A stretch of DNA of 12,970 nt, from assembly GCA_009885355.1 (NCBI GenBank), contig VFKW01000026.1, positions 1-12,970 of the forward strand, given 5' to 3'. Every line of letters starts with the position of its first letter. The stretch's first letter is position 1. Below the pieces are notes generated by a model. The model searched no databases, was not told where the DNA came from, and was given only the letters and a program-made list of their open reading frames with translations. Source of the stretch: Candidatus Berkelbacteria bacterium (lineage in GTDB: Bacteria > Patescibacteriota > UBA1384 > VFKW01). Shown piece by piece: positions 1 through 7,174 of this stretch. Both the position numbers and the translations under genes were made by a program.

Positions 1-285
1 AATTTTACCATCATTTTGCCATCTAATACAGCTGTCTAGATTCCTGGGTCCAGTATACTTCCAGAAGACCTTGTCACCTTTCCATTCTATGCGTCCGAAG
101 TCATGCTCTTTGTACGGATCATTATCCTCTGTAAACTTGCTAAATGATCGAACAGCTCCCATTAACCCGTCTAAGTCCTCTACGCCTTGTACACCGCATG
201 TGAGAGTAACCCCGAATCCGCTTTTTCTAAACTGATCATTTAAAATTGCTTGCTGAGTACGCGTATCAATTTGCTTTGTTATCAT
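1..285 (-). CDS. DUF3768-like protein, 5' part (runs off window)
   Basis: The first 95 codons of a minus-strand gene that continues beyond the left edge. The start is an ATG at 285-283, preceded by a textbook AGGAGG (296-291) seven... bases of AT-rich spacer inclusive of the start context, which fixes the start. Near the end of the visible part the protein reads FTEDNDPYKEHDFG, followed by a segment ending VFWKY. This matches the hallmark of DUF3768, usually 'F..DNDPYGEHDFG' followed by 'G...FWK'. The N-terminal TRTQQAILNDQFRKSGFG fits the family's 'LND.FR..G.G' opening. The function of DUF3768 is unknown; it is a small soluble domain mostly seen in proteobacterial and mobile-element contexts. 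It is divergent from the vWA operon and separated from it by the hairpin at 326-450. The family assignment is from motif memory. Confidence 0.7.
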   Translation of the reverse strand, partial: MITKQIDTRTQQAILNDQFRKSGFGVTLTCGVQGVEDLDGLMGAVRSFSKFTEDNDPYKEHDFGRIEWKGDKVFWKYTGPRNLDSCIRWQNDGKI

Positions 286-325
286 TTTAACCTCCTAAAT
301 TACTTATAAGTGAAAGCAGTTCGAC

Positions 326-450
326 CTCCCGCCATCAATGAAGGCTAAGAACAAATAGGCTGGCTGGGTCAAGGTGGAGCACCCTTAGAGCTGAACGACC
401 TTGAGGCAGGCAGACTATTTGTTCTATAAGATGGAAAGACTGGGCGGGAG
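326..450. repeat. Long imperfect hairpin, candidate structured RNA or palindromic element
   Basis: The 229-base gap between the divergent genes holds a nested inverted repeat. Outer arms CTCCCGCC (326-333) and GGCGGGAG (443-450) pair perfectly. An 11-bp stem follows (348-358 with 415-425, AGAACAAATAG/CTATTTGTTCT). Interrupted CTG/CAG pairs come next (360-362/411-413 and 364-366/407-409), then TCAAGGT/ACCTTGA (369-375/398-404). The 125-nt structure could be a leader of either flanking gene, a free ncRNA, or a small palindromic mobile element. No T-run follows it on either strand, so it is not an obvious intrinsic terminator. I compared it with SRP RNA (no GGAA apical loop) and 6S RNA and could not assign it. 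Confidence 0.5.
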
Positions 451-478
451 AAAAAATATTTAATTATTTGGTTGCCAA

Positions 479-507
479 TTGTTTTTTCCCCTGATTTTTT
501 GTATTCT
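479..507 (+). promoter_or_regulatory. Possible promoter of the vWA-MoxR operon
   Basis: TTGTTT (479-484) and TATTCT (502-507) are separated by 17 bases, a reasonable sigma70-like spacing. Initiation would fall near the ATG at 515, implying a leaderless or nearly leaderless transcript, which fits the weak ribosome-binding site there. The call rests only on hexamer similarity in an AT-rich region. Confidence 0.25.
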
Positions 508-514
508 AGAAGTA

Positions 515-2688
515 ATGAATGAATTCGAGTCACCTATTTTCATAGAACCCAAATCAGAAAATAGCTCGGCACCGCTGGAGAGCTATCGTGCTTTAGATGA
601 AGAAAATTCAGTGGAAGGCAATCAACCATTTACTCCAGAAGAACTCCGGACAATCGACTCAAAAAGAAAAATATTATCCTCTTTGGCATATTTTATCGGC
701 AAGGACTTTCAAATGCCCGTAGAACTCAATCAGCCGGGCGCTGGCTGGCACTGGGACTTCAAAGCAAATGTTATTAGGGTTGATCCGAAAGATTTGTTGG
801 AAAAGCCAATGGATTATCTACGCTTTGTAATATCACACGAGGGCGGGCATCGAAGAATTTCACGGACAGATTTTATACCTATGGGAACATGGCAGCAACC
901 AGGATTTTCTTTTATGCTGAATGCGATCGAAGATCCGAGAGATAATAATTTTGTGGCGGAAAATTATCCAAAGTTTAGAGAACAAATGCCATTGGGCTAT
1001 GAATGGTTGAAAGATATGGAAGAGAGAATGGACGAGGTGGCAAAAGATAAGCTTGGCTATATTCCAAGATTTAAGCAGGCGGGATTTGAATACATTCGAC
1101 AATGGTTTAGAGAATTAGAGGGCCAAGAAGTGTCAATTAACGAAACTTTACCCGACGATGTTAGGGAAGTTGTCGCTAATACTTTAGAATCGGCTCGCCA
1201 GTCTTGGTGGACTTATCCGTCCCGTCAAGAAGCCGATGAAGACGATGATAATATAAAAAGATACGCCGAAGCGTCATATAGGATTAACCTGGACAAAATA
1301 TGGCCGGAATTTCAAAAGTTAGTCGAAAAAGATGTTGAAGACCAAAAGGCTCAAGAATTACTAGATGATATGCAACAAGAAAAACAAGAAGGTGGTGAAA
1401 GCGGCGGCCTTCCACAGGAAATGAAAGACAACCTTACACCAGAAGAGCAAAAAGAGCTTGAGGAGGCGATAGAAAAAGCGATCGAGGAAGCAAAAAAAGA
1501 AATGCAGCAGCAAGCCGAAGGAGAATCCGACGAAGATGGCCAGCAACAAGGCGAACAGGCGGAAGGTAAAGCAGAAGGAAAAGGGAAGCCGATTGATCTG
1601 GATTCATTATCTCCCGGGCTGAAACAAAAGATAAAAGAATTTATCGACTCCTTGCCTGAGGATAAAAAACAAGAACTCCAAGAAAGAGCTCAAAAAGCAA
1701 TTTCTGATTTTGAAAAAGAGCTCGACGAGGAAATCGAAGGTAAAATGTCTGAAAAACCCGAAAAGAAGCAAGAAAGTGAAGCAGCAGATTTGCCAGCGGC
1801 AAGGGATAAAAAGGAACGACTTACTGAAGGAGAAAGCCAGTCAGTCGTGGATTATCGCAAACAATTAGAAAATGAGTTAAAAAAGATGCTAATATTTATG
1901 AGAAAAAAAGACGCGAAGTTCTGCCTATTATCGATAAATTGGAAAATGAATTAAGGGCAATCTTTCGTGCTAGACGCGAGAGGCGATGGGAAACAGGTAA
2001 AAAATCAGGTCCGACGATCAATATCCAACATCGTATCGGTGAAATCGCACAAGGCATACCGGCAATCGATAGTCGGGCATGGCAACGAAGAGAAAAACCG
2101 GCCGAGAAGGACTACGCTATCTCTTTGCTTGTCGACTTATCGGGCTCGATGCAGGGGGAAAATATAAATGAAACTTTCAAAGCCGTGATTGCGTTGGCCG
2201 AAGTATTAAATCGGTTATCGATCAAAACCGAAATCCTTGGCTTTAACGATCGAATTTATGAATATCAGAGATTTGACGAGCAAATGTCAAATCAAATTAG
2301 AGAAAATATGGGCGGAATGCTAAAAGAAGTTCATGACAGCGGTGGCGGCGATCAAAAAGCGCGATGGAACGATGACGGTTGGGCGCTGACGCAAGCTTCA
2401 GATAGGTTAGCACATCAAAAAGAAGCGGAAAAGTTTCTAATCGTTTTATCTGACGGTGAACCGATTGAGTCTCCAATCCACCCTCGAAAGCAATACGAAC
2501 TTTCAAGTATGGTGGCGCAGATAATAAAAAACACCAGACAAAAACTTATCGGGCTCGGAATAGGGCCAAATACTGAACATGTAAGGAGCTATTACCCAAA
2601 TAGTCTGGTTTCAAGCGATGTATCAGAAATGGCCGAAAATTTAGCCGCCCTGATTAAGGAAGCTATTGAACATTATGAGCGGTTTTAG
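515..2688 (+). CDS. HEXXH metallopeptidase-like / vWA (MIDAS) protein, split by a -1 frameshift
   Basis: The 0-frame part runs 515-1954 and the vWA part is in the -1 frame up to 2688; joined at AAG 1883-1885 they give about 724 aa. Residues about 108-112 are HEGGH, an HEXXH zinc-site motif, followed by an 'AIEDPRDN' segment that could supply the third ligand. Residues about 290-450 are a charged, coiled-coil-like Glu/Lys/Gln-rich linker. The -1 frame then encodes a vWA domain with the MIDAS residues DLSGS (D about 541) and SDGEP (D about 647). This CobT-like arrangement normally partners a MoxR-type AAA+ ATPase, which is found two genes downstream. The ATG at 515 is preferred over the TTG at 479. 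The -1 frame is closed upstream by TGA 1873-1875, and its only near start is TTG 1939 without a ribosome-binding site, so a separately started vWA gene is unlikely. It may be programmed frameshifting, a mutation, or a sequencing indel. Confidence 0.8.
1879..1909 (+). promoter_or_regulatory. Two slippery heptamers at the vWA frame junction
   Basis: In the 0 frame the codons TTA AAA AAG place A_AAA_AAG at 1879-1885, the same heptamer used for -1 frameshifting in E. coli dnaX. A second one, A_AAA_AAA, lies at 1903-1909 (AGA AAA AAA). A -1 slip at either restores a continuous protein, and the first gives the smoother join (ENELKK then DANIYEKKRREV). I see no clear Shine-Dalgarno stimulator just upstream and no strong hairpin just downstream, so a plain indel remains possible. 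Confidence 0.5.
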
Positions 2689-2700
2689 TAATATGGAGCT

Positions 2701-3114
2701 ATGATGAACGAGCAATTATCAACTTATTTGGAATGCCTAATCAAGCAAAAAGAAGCCGGTTTGATTCTTGTTGAAGATATTAATAATCTGGTTTTGATTA
2801 AAGAATCAATCGCTCAACGAGGATTTACTCTTGCTAGCTCTTGGCAAGAAATACTCGCAAATTTTAGAATTGGCAATTCAGTTTGTTTGGAATTGCCAAA
2901 TGTTTTATCAAAAGAACTTTATGACTTGATCGCTCAATACTCTGCAAGAGAAAGCGCAATCCAAATAATGGATAAGGACTCAATGGCGGTGGAAAGTATA
3001 CAATTTGATCCTTATAAGTGCCATCTTTTATTACTGTCATCGATTCAAAACATTCAAGAAATCGAAAAGACCCATTCCCTTAAAGATAAAGTAGGTCTAG
3101 TGGAGAGAATCTAA
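2701..3114 (+). CDS. Unknown 137-aa protein between the vWA and MoxR genes
   Basis: I do not recognise this protein. It is soluble, with no signal peptide or membrane segment, and mildly acidic. It looks alpha/beta: hydrophobic strands such as GLILVEDINNLVLI near the N-terminus and CHLLLLSSI near residue 105, alternating with amphipathic helices. Two tandem ATGs (2701 and 2704) follow GGAG at 2695-2698; either could serve. It begins 12 bases after the vWA stop, and its own TAA (3112-3114) abuts the ATG of the MoxR gene at 3115. This implies strict co-translation with both partners. By position it is a third component of the MoxR-vWA module, perhaps an adaptor; that is inference from context only. 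Confidence 0.7.
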   Translation: MMNEQLSTYLECLIKQKEAGLILVEDINNLVLIKESIAQRGFTLASSWQEILANFRIGNSVCLELPNVLSKELYDLIAQYSARESAIQIMDKDSMAVESIQFDPYKCHLLLLSSIQNIQEIEKTHSLKDKVGLVERI

Positions 3115-5238
3115 ATGCCAAATCCAGAACAAAATTTAGGGTTTGCCGATATTAATTCAGGTTTGCCACGTCAAGGCGATTCAAGTCCTGAAATTACAGA
3201 TCTAACAAATGATCCTGAAAACTTTAGCGGTCAACCTATTGTGGAATCCGAAAGTTCGGTTAGTTTTGTCGGTGTTGAGATACAAAAAGGTAGGGGCGGT
3301 TCTGAAGTGCCAAGCAGAGAAAGATTCCAGAATATTGATCGTACTTTAACCAGTGAGGATTTGCGCCAGATGCAAAGGATTGCCGTTGCCCTAAAGTTAA
3401 AGCAACCGGTAATGCTTGAAGAATATTCCGGTTCGGGTAAAACAACCAAAGTTGAGCATATGTGCTCACTAACGGATACCGAAGTTCATTATGCCAATTG
3501 CCATGATTTTGACGCAGATGTTCTTATAGGCAAGATGAGCACCGATGAAACGACAAGAAGCGGGTTTGGCTGGCAAGACGGTTTGGTAATGCACGCAATT
3601 CGTAACGGAGGCGTTTTATTTTTAGATGAATACAACTTCATGCGTGGCGACGTCAGAGCTCGTATGCACGAAATTCTCGATGCTTTATTAAGGGGGAAGG
3701 AAGCAATATCATTAATTGAAAATAACCACGAGATCGTACCTGTTTCTCCAGATCTTCGGATTATTGCCGCTCAAAATCCACCCGGAGGAGAATTTGGCGA
3801 TCGTGAGGTTCTCGACCCTGCTCAATATACTCGATTCGTACAAATTAAAGGTCCTTCTGAAATGCCGAAAGAAACCAAGCTCGCACGAGCACTTGGCTTT
3901 ATAAATAGAGATAATGTAATAACAATTCAACCTAATGAGTATCTTACTTCGGAAGCAAAGTTATCGCCGGATCAATTGGCAGAAATTCCTGGCATGGAAG
4001 AGATATTAAGAAAGTTTATTGATTTTGAAGATACGTTTGAGCAATTGGTTAAAAACCGGCAAATCGGCGCCGATCAACCACAGCCAATCTATTCTGCATT
4101 CCAGAGAGACTACGATCGAGTTATTCAATTTGTGCAAATGTTCTATAATGGCGATATTAATGAAACGTTCCAAAAAGCATTAAGGTATTATTATTCCAAT
4201 CGTCTAGAGTCTAGCGAAGATCGAGCTAAAGTTGAAGAATTAATAAATCATGTTGAATACACGCCGCCAGTAGATTTAAGAAGAAGAACAATTGGCCAGG
4301 CCGAAGATCCCGAAGCGAAGAAACCGGAAAGCGCCTTAAAGGCAAAAGTGGAAAAAGAGATCGCCGGTCTTCTGTCCAATCCTGAAATACCGGATTCAGT
4401 AAAAGCGGCGTTGGCGGGCGCAGAGACGCCCTTATCCGGTGAGATTCTAGAGCAGATGGAAAAGGCCAAAGAAGTAATGGGTGAAGATTTTATCGGCCCA
4501 GAAGAGGTCAAAGCCGCTTTCTTAGATCAAATTGAAATATCTGAAGTTCCGAAAATCCCATTTTCAAAGGAAGAACTGGAACGAGCCAAAGAGCTTGGAC
4601 AAATGCTCATTTTGCGTGTAGATAAAGCCAAAGACGGCTCGGATCTGACGATGGAAAAAATTCATGATCTTCTTAACGGCAAAATAAAAGAAGAAGCGCC
4701 AGTTTTATTTAATGTCGATTGGTATGGGGTCGAGGATTTTTATAAGAAAGAAAAACCAGCTGTTTCCTGGGCGCTTACTGGCAAGGAAATAGTGCCGGAC
4801 TCAAACAGCAAAAATTATTTTCAGCAGACCGAAGAATTGGTTAAATACTTGCAAGACAAAGTTTTTAAAGACAAAGAAATGCCCAGGGAGTGGGCTGAAG
4901 CAATCAAGGAATTTGAAGATATTAAAGCAATTGTCGAGCCGCTGGCTAGAAGTTCGGTGGATTCAGTTTGGAAAGAAGCCGCCGAAACGCTTGCCGATCT
5001 TAAGATAAACCAAATGACCCGACAGACACCGGCTGAAGCGCTGTATGACCTGATTGTGCGCTACCAGCAAAAGGGCGAAAGATTGATGGAGAATATGTAC
5101 ACTTGGACTAAGCGCCGTCCTTCCGATGGCAGCCTGGTCTCTGTCGGGTACTTCAAGTCCGATGGTGTCCGCGTCGGCGGGTACAGGCCTGACGATGCGT
5201 ATGACGCTCTTGGCGTTTCTTTCTCCCGCAGTCTGTGA
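3115..5238 (+). CDS. MoxR-type AAA+ ATPase with DGR-diversified C-terminal domain (target 1)
   Basis: A 707-aa protein. Residues about 75-300 form a MoxR/AAA_5-like ATPase: Walker A EEYSGSGKTT at about 102-111 (the usual first Gly of the P-loop is Glu), Walker B VLFLDEYN at about 166-173, and sensor-1-like RIIAAQNPPGG at about 215-225. The middle, about 300-430, is a charged linker. Residues about 440-707 align along their length with target 2 (6206-7174), sharing PKIPF, KELGQMLILR-like, SKNY, RQTPAEA and ENMYTWTKRRPSDG segments. The last 41 codons are VR1, ending GVSFSRSL, the kind of terminus seen in C-type-lectin-fold DGR targets. MoxR proteins typically remodel clients together with vWA partners, which here lie directly upstream in the same operon. 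No signal peptide is seen, so it is probably cytoplasmic. Start ATG 3115 abuts the previous stop and follows GGAGAG. Confidence 0.9.
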   Translation: MPNPEQNLGFADINSGLPRQGDSSPEITDLTNDPENFSGQPIVESESSVSFVGVEIQKGRGGSEVPSRERFQNIDRTLTSEDLRQMQRIAVALKLKQPVMLEEYSGSGKTTKVEHMCSLTDTEVHYANCHDFDADVLIGKMSTDETTRSGFGWQDGLVMHAIRNGGVLFLDEYNFMRGDVRARMHEILDALLRGKEAISLIENNHEIVPVSPDLRIIAAQNPPGGEFGDREVLDPAQYTRFVQIKGPSEMPKETKLARALGFINRDNVITIQPNEYLTSEAKLSPDQLAEIPGMEEILRKFIDFEDTFEQLVKNRQIGADQPQPIYSAFQRDYDRVIQFVQMFYNGDINETFQKALRYYYSNRLESSEDRAKVEELINHVEYTPPVDLRRRTIGQAEDPEAKKPESALKAKVEKEIAGLLSNPEIPDSVKAALAGAETPLSGEILEQMEKAKEVMGEDFIGPEEVKAAFLDQIEISEVPKIPFSKEELERAKELGQMLILRVDKAKDGSDLTMEKIHDLLNGKIKEEAPVLFNVDWYGVEDFYKKEKPAVSWALTGKEIVPDSNSKNYFQQTEELVKYLQDKVFKDKEMPREWAEAIKEFEDIKAIVEPLARSSVDSVWKEAAETLADLKINQMTRQTPAEALYDLIVRYQQKGERLMENMYTWTKRRPSDGSLVSVGYFKSDGVRVGGYRPDDAYDALGVSFSRSL
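5110..5234 (+). repeat. DGR variable repeat VR1
   Basis: 125 bp align without gaps to the TR at 7779-7903. There are 17 differences, and every one is at a TR adenine (for example AAT to CCT, AAC to CGC, AAC to GGC, AAT to GCT). Nothing but A changes. VR1 ends one base before the TGA-flanking codon, so diversification affects residues about 666-706 of the MoxR-type ATPase. The last change is A to C at 5229; the stretch 5209-5228 before it is A-free and identical in all three copies. Confidence 0.97.
5209..5228 (+). promoter_or_regulatory. Candidate IMH-like element of VR1
   Basis: Twenty bases beginning CTTGGCG and ending CTCCCG lack adenine on the coding strand and are identical in the TR (7878-7897) and VR2 (7145-7164). 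This is where the initiation of mutagenic homology is expected in DGRs. Immediately after it VR1 has C where the TR and VR2 have A. Confidence 0.55.
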
Positions 5239-5320
5239 TACTTTGAACTTTGAGTTTTGAAACTTTGATTCCCCGCCGAAGGCGGTCGGCGTAAAATTTA
5301 ACAATAAAGGGGACAAATAT
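5239..5320 (+). repeat. VR1 3' flank with ACTTTGA repeats and GC-rich hairpin
   Basis: After the stop come reiterated CTTTGA units, then a hairpin CCGCC-GAA-GGCGG at 5273-5285 (alternative pairing CGCCGA/TCGGCG, 5274-5279 with 5286-5291). The same order, CTTTGA units then TTCCCCGCC-NNN-GGCGG and TCGGC, occurs after VR2 but not after the TR. A hairpin downstream of the VR is required for retrohoming in the Bordetella phage BPP-1 DGR; here it lies 38 bases past VR1 rather than a few bases. It could also simply be a dispersed GC-rich palindrome. Confidence 0.45.
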
Positions 5321-5581
5321 ATGACAAAAGAAAAATTTATTTCCCAAAAAACTGCATTATTTTGGGACACTAAAAATCCCGAAAATCTTTCAGATGCCAG
5401 CGTAGTTGAAAAAATATTAAATTATGGTGATTTTGACGATGTTCTAGAGCTCTTTTCGGTTTATAATAAAGAAAAAGTCGCCCATATATTTTATGAACAA
5501 GCCAAAGGCAAACGAAGCAACTACAGGCCGGAAATTCGGAATTACTATGACTTATATTTTCAAAAGATAGGGGCTAAATAA
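5321..5581 (+). CDS. DUF6922-like small protein, probable antitoxin
   Basis: An 86-aa protein with ALFWDTKNPENL near residue 12, VVEKILNYGDFDDVLELFSVY near 28-48, and a C-terminal aromatic segment. This resembles the DUF6922 family ('LFWD...L.......V..R.L..G...D...L...YG...I'), which is typically encoded directly upstream of AbiEii-type nucleotidyltransferase toxins. Its TAA overlaps the ATG of the next gene in TAATG (5579-5583), so the two are translationally coupled. AAAGGGG at about 5307-5313 sits at suitable distance from ATG 5321. The likely role is neutralising the product of the next gene; the family call is from pattern memory. Confidence 0.65.
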   Translation: MTKEKFISQKTALFWDTKNPENLSDASVVEKILNYGDFDDVLELFSVYNKEKVAHIFYEQAKGKRSNYRPEIRNYYDLYFQKIGAK

Positions 5582-6201
5582 TGGATTACAGCCAAATTTT
5601 AAATGACAAACAAATAAAGCTATTGCCGGCTATAAAAAATATTTCAAATCATGGTTTTGGTATGATCGGCGGGACAGCGATAGCATTGCAGCTGGGCCAT
5701 CGCCAATCGATCGATTTTGATCTTTGCAACATTAAAGAATTTAATAATGCGGAATTAATCAGAATTATCGGCAAAACGAATCAGATCGAAAAGACTTTAA
5801 TTGATAATAGCGACGAATATACCGCTATTGTTGATGGCGTTAAGCTTACCTGCTTATATTATCCCTTCCCTGTTGAATTTAAAGAAAACATAGATAATAT
5901 TTCGCCGATGGCCGATTTGCTTACTCTTGGCGCAATGAAGGCATATACTTTGGGCAGGCGTGTAAAATGGAAGGACTATGTCGATTTGTATTTTATTATG
6001 GAAAATAATTATACAATACAGGAAATTATTGCCAAATCCAAGCAAATTTTTGGGACAAACTTTAATGAAAAATTGTTTAGAGTTCAACTTGCCTATTTTG
6101 AAGATATAGACTATTCCGAAGAAATTAATTATTTGCCAAATAAAGAAATTCCCGATGAAGTGATAAAGAAAAAACTAATTGAGTGGAGTTTAGCGGAGTA
6201 A
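5581..6201 (+). CDS. AbiEii/AbiGii-type nucleotidyltransferase, probable toxin
   Basis: A 206-aa protein with the signature of the AbiEii/DUF1814 nucleotidyltransferase fold: GGTAIALQLGHRQSIDFDL at about residues 30-48, giving the GG(T) motif and the D-F-D catalytic pair, followed by ADLLTLGAMKAYTLGRRVKWKDYVDLYF at about 120-147 (the conserved 'K...R...KDY.DLY' segment). Members are type IV or AbiE-like toxins that transfer nucleotides to RNA or protein targets; here all key residues are present. It overlaps the upstream small gene by one base. The pair sits exactly between the two diversified genes, in the same orientation, suggesting co-transcription with target 2, whose ATG is five bases past this stop. 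Confidence 0.85.
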   Translation: MDYSQILNDKQIKLLPAIKNISNHGFGMIGGTAIALQLGHRQSIDFDLCNIKEFNNAELIRIIGKTNQIEKTLIDNSDEYTAIVDGVKLTCLYYPFPVEFKENIDNISPMADLLTLGAMKAYTLGRRVKWKDYVDLYFIMENNYTIQEIIAKSKQIFGTNFNEKLFRVQLAYFEDIDYSEEINYLPNKEIPDEVIKKKLIEWSLAE

Positions 6202-6205
6202 ATAT

Positions 6206-7174
6206 ATGAGCGAATTTGGACCATCTTTCGATCCCGACCAGGAAGCGCAAGGAGTCGCGCTGGCACAGGAGATCGCCAATTTACAGAAAACCGCTTCGAC
6301 CGATGAAGATTACGAGGCGATTTTAAGGAAAGCAAATGCGATCAAGGAGCTTTTTGGAGTTGAGTCCGAAGGTAAACTGCTAGGCGAGGTTTTGGAGCAG
6401 ATCGCCGAAGCAAAAGAGATTTTTGGAAGTGATTGCATGGGCCCAGATGAGATAAAGGAAGCTTTCGGTTTTGTTATCGAGCCGTCAGAAGTCCCCAAGA
6501 TTCCATTTGGGCGAGCGGAGCTGGAAAAAGCCAAAGAAATGGGCCAGATGCTGGTATTGCGATCTCCAATGACTTTGAATGAAATTAATGGCAATCTTAA
6601 TGGCAAAGTCAAAGACAGCAATAAGCTGCTATACGGTTTTGACGAAACAACCGGCAGATTTAAAGATGATTGCTGGTATAAGGACGAAGCATTCTTGGAT
6701 GAACGGATCGAGACAAAGTGGGCATTGGTCTCAAAAGCAGAGATTCCGGATTCGACCAGCAAGAACTACTTGGATCAAATGGAGAAGATGATAGATTATT
6801 TAAAAGAAAGCTTTTCCGGCGAAGAGATGCCCGAAGTTTACGATGAGGCGATAAAAGAATACGCGATGAAGAAGGGTGAAATAGCAAGGATTATCTCAAG
6901 CGATTGGCAAAAAGCGGCTGAAGAACTTGAGGGGCTAAAATTGAATCAGCTTTTGAGGCAAACCCCTGCTGAAGCGGTCTATGATCTGGCGCTATATTTT
7001 CAGACTACCGGAACCCGCTTGATGGAAAACATGTACACCTGGACTAAGCGCCGTCCTTCCGATGGCGGCCTGGTCTCTGTCGGGCGCTTCCGGTCCGGTG
7101 GTGTCGGCGTCGACGGGAGCAGGCCTGACGATGCGGGTGGCTATCTTGGCGTTTCTTTCTCCCGAAGTCTATGA
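6206..7174 (+). CDS. DGR target 2: stand-alone variable protein, probable C-type-lectin fold
   Basis: A 322-aa protein without an ATPase domain. Residues about 55-322 are homologous to about 440-707 of the MoxR-type ATPase, with matching GEVLEQIAEAKEIFG, PSEVPKIPF, AKEMGQMLVLR, IPDSTSKNYLDQ, LRQTPAEAVYDL and MENMYTWTKRRPSDG segments. Residues 1-55 are unique and acidic/helical. The last 41 codons are VR2, ending LGVSFSRSL. In established DGRs such C-terminal domains adopt a C-type-lectin fold that displays the variable residues as a ligand-binding surface; the fold here is inferred, not shown. There is no signal peptide or transmembrane segment, so it is probably intracellular. ATG 6206 is preceded by GGAG at 6195-6198. 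It lies five bases after the AbiEii-like gene. Confidence 0.9.
   Translation: MSEFGPSFDPDQEAQGVALAQEIANLQKTASTDEDYEAILRKANAIKELFGVESEGKLLGEVLEQIAEAKEIFGSDCMGPDEIKEAFGFVIEPSEVPKIPFGRAELEKAKEMGQMLVLRSPMTLNEINGNLNGKVKDSNKLLYGFDETTGRFKDDCWYKDEAFLDERIETKWALVSKAEIPDSTSKNYLDQMEKMIDYLKESFSGEEMPEVYDEAIKEYAMKKGEIARIISSDWQKAAEELEGLKLNQLLRQTPAEAVYDLALYFQTTGTRLMENMYTWTKRRPSDGGLVSVGRFRSGGVGVDGSRPDDAGGYLGVSFSRSL
7046..7170 (+). repeat. DGR variable repeat VR2
   Basis: 125 bp align without gaps to the TR with 21 differences, all at TR adenines (for example AAC to GGC, AAG to CGG, GAT to GGT, AAT to GGT). Diversification affects residues about 281-321 of target 2. VR1 and VR2 share a subset of identical changes (AAA to AAG, AAT to CCT, TAT to TCT, AGG to GGG, and AAT to GAT at codon 29). 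Confidence 0.97.

Noticed and set aside
326..450. SRP or 6S RNA
   Set aside because: No GGAA apical loop or symmetric SRP loop, and no clear 6S central bubble; left as an unassigned hairpin.
1939..2688. Independent vWA gene starting at TTG 1939
   Set aside because: No Shine-Dalgarno, and the start falls inside a helix continuous with the upstream frame. A -1 join explains it better.
3712..3930. Minus-strand open frames inside the vWA, MoxR and target genes
   Set aside because: Antisense shadows of strong coding frames, without ribosome-binding sites or recognisable domains.
5239..5275. CRISPR-like or tandem-repeat array in the CTTTGA units
   Set aside because: The units are only six or seven bases with irregular spacing, and no spacers are present.
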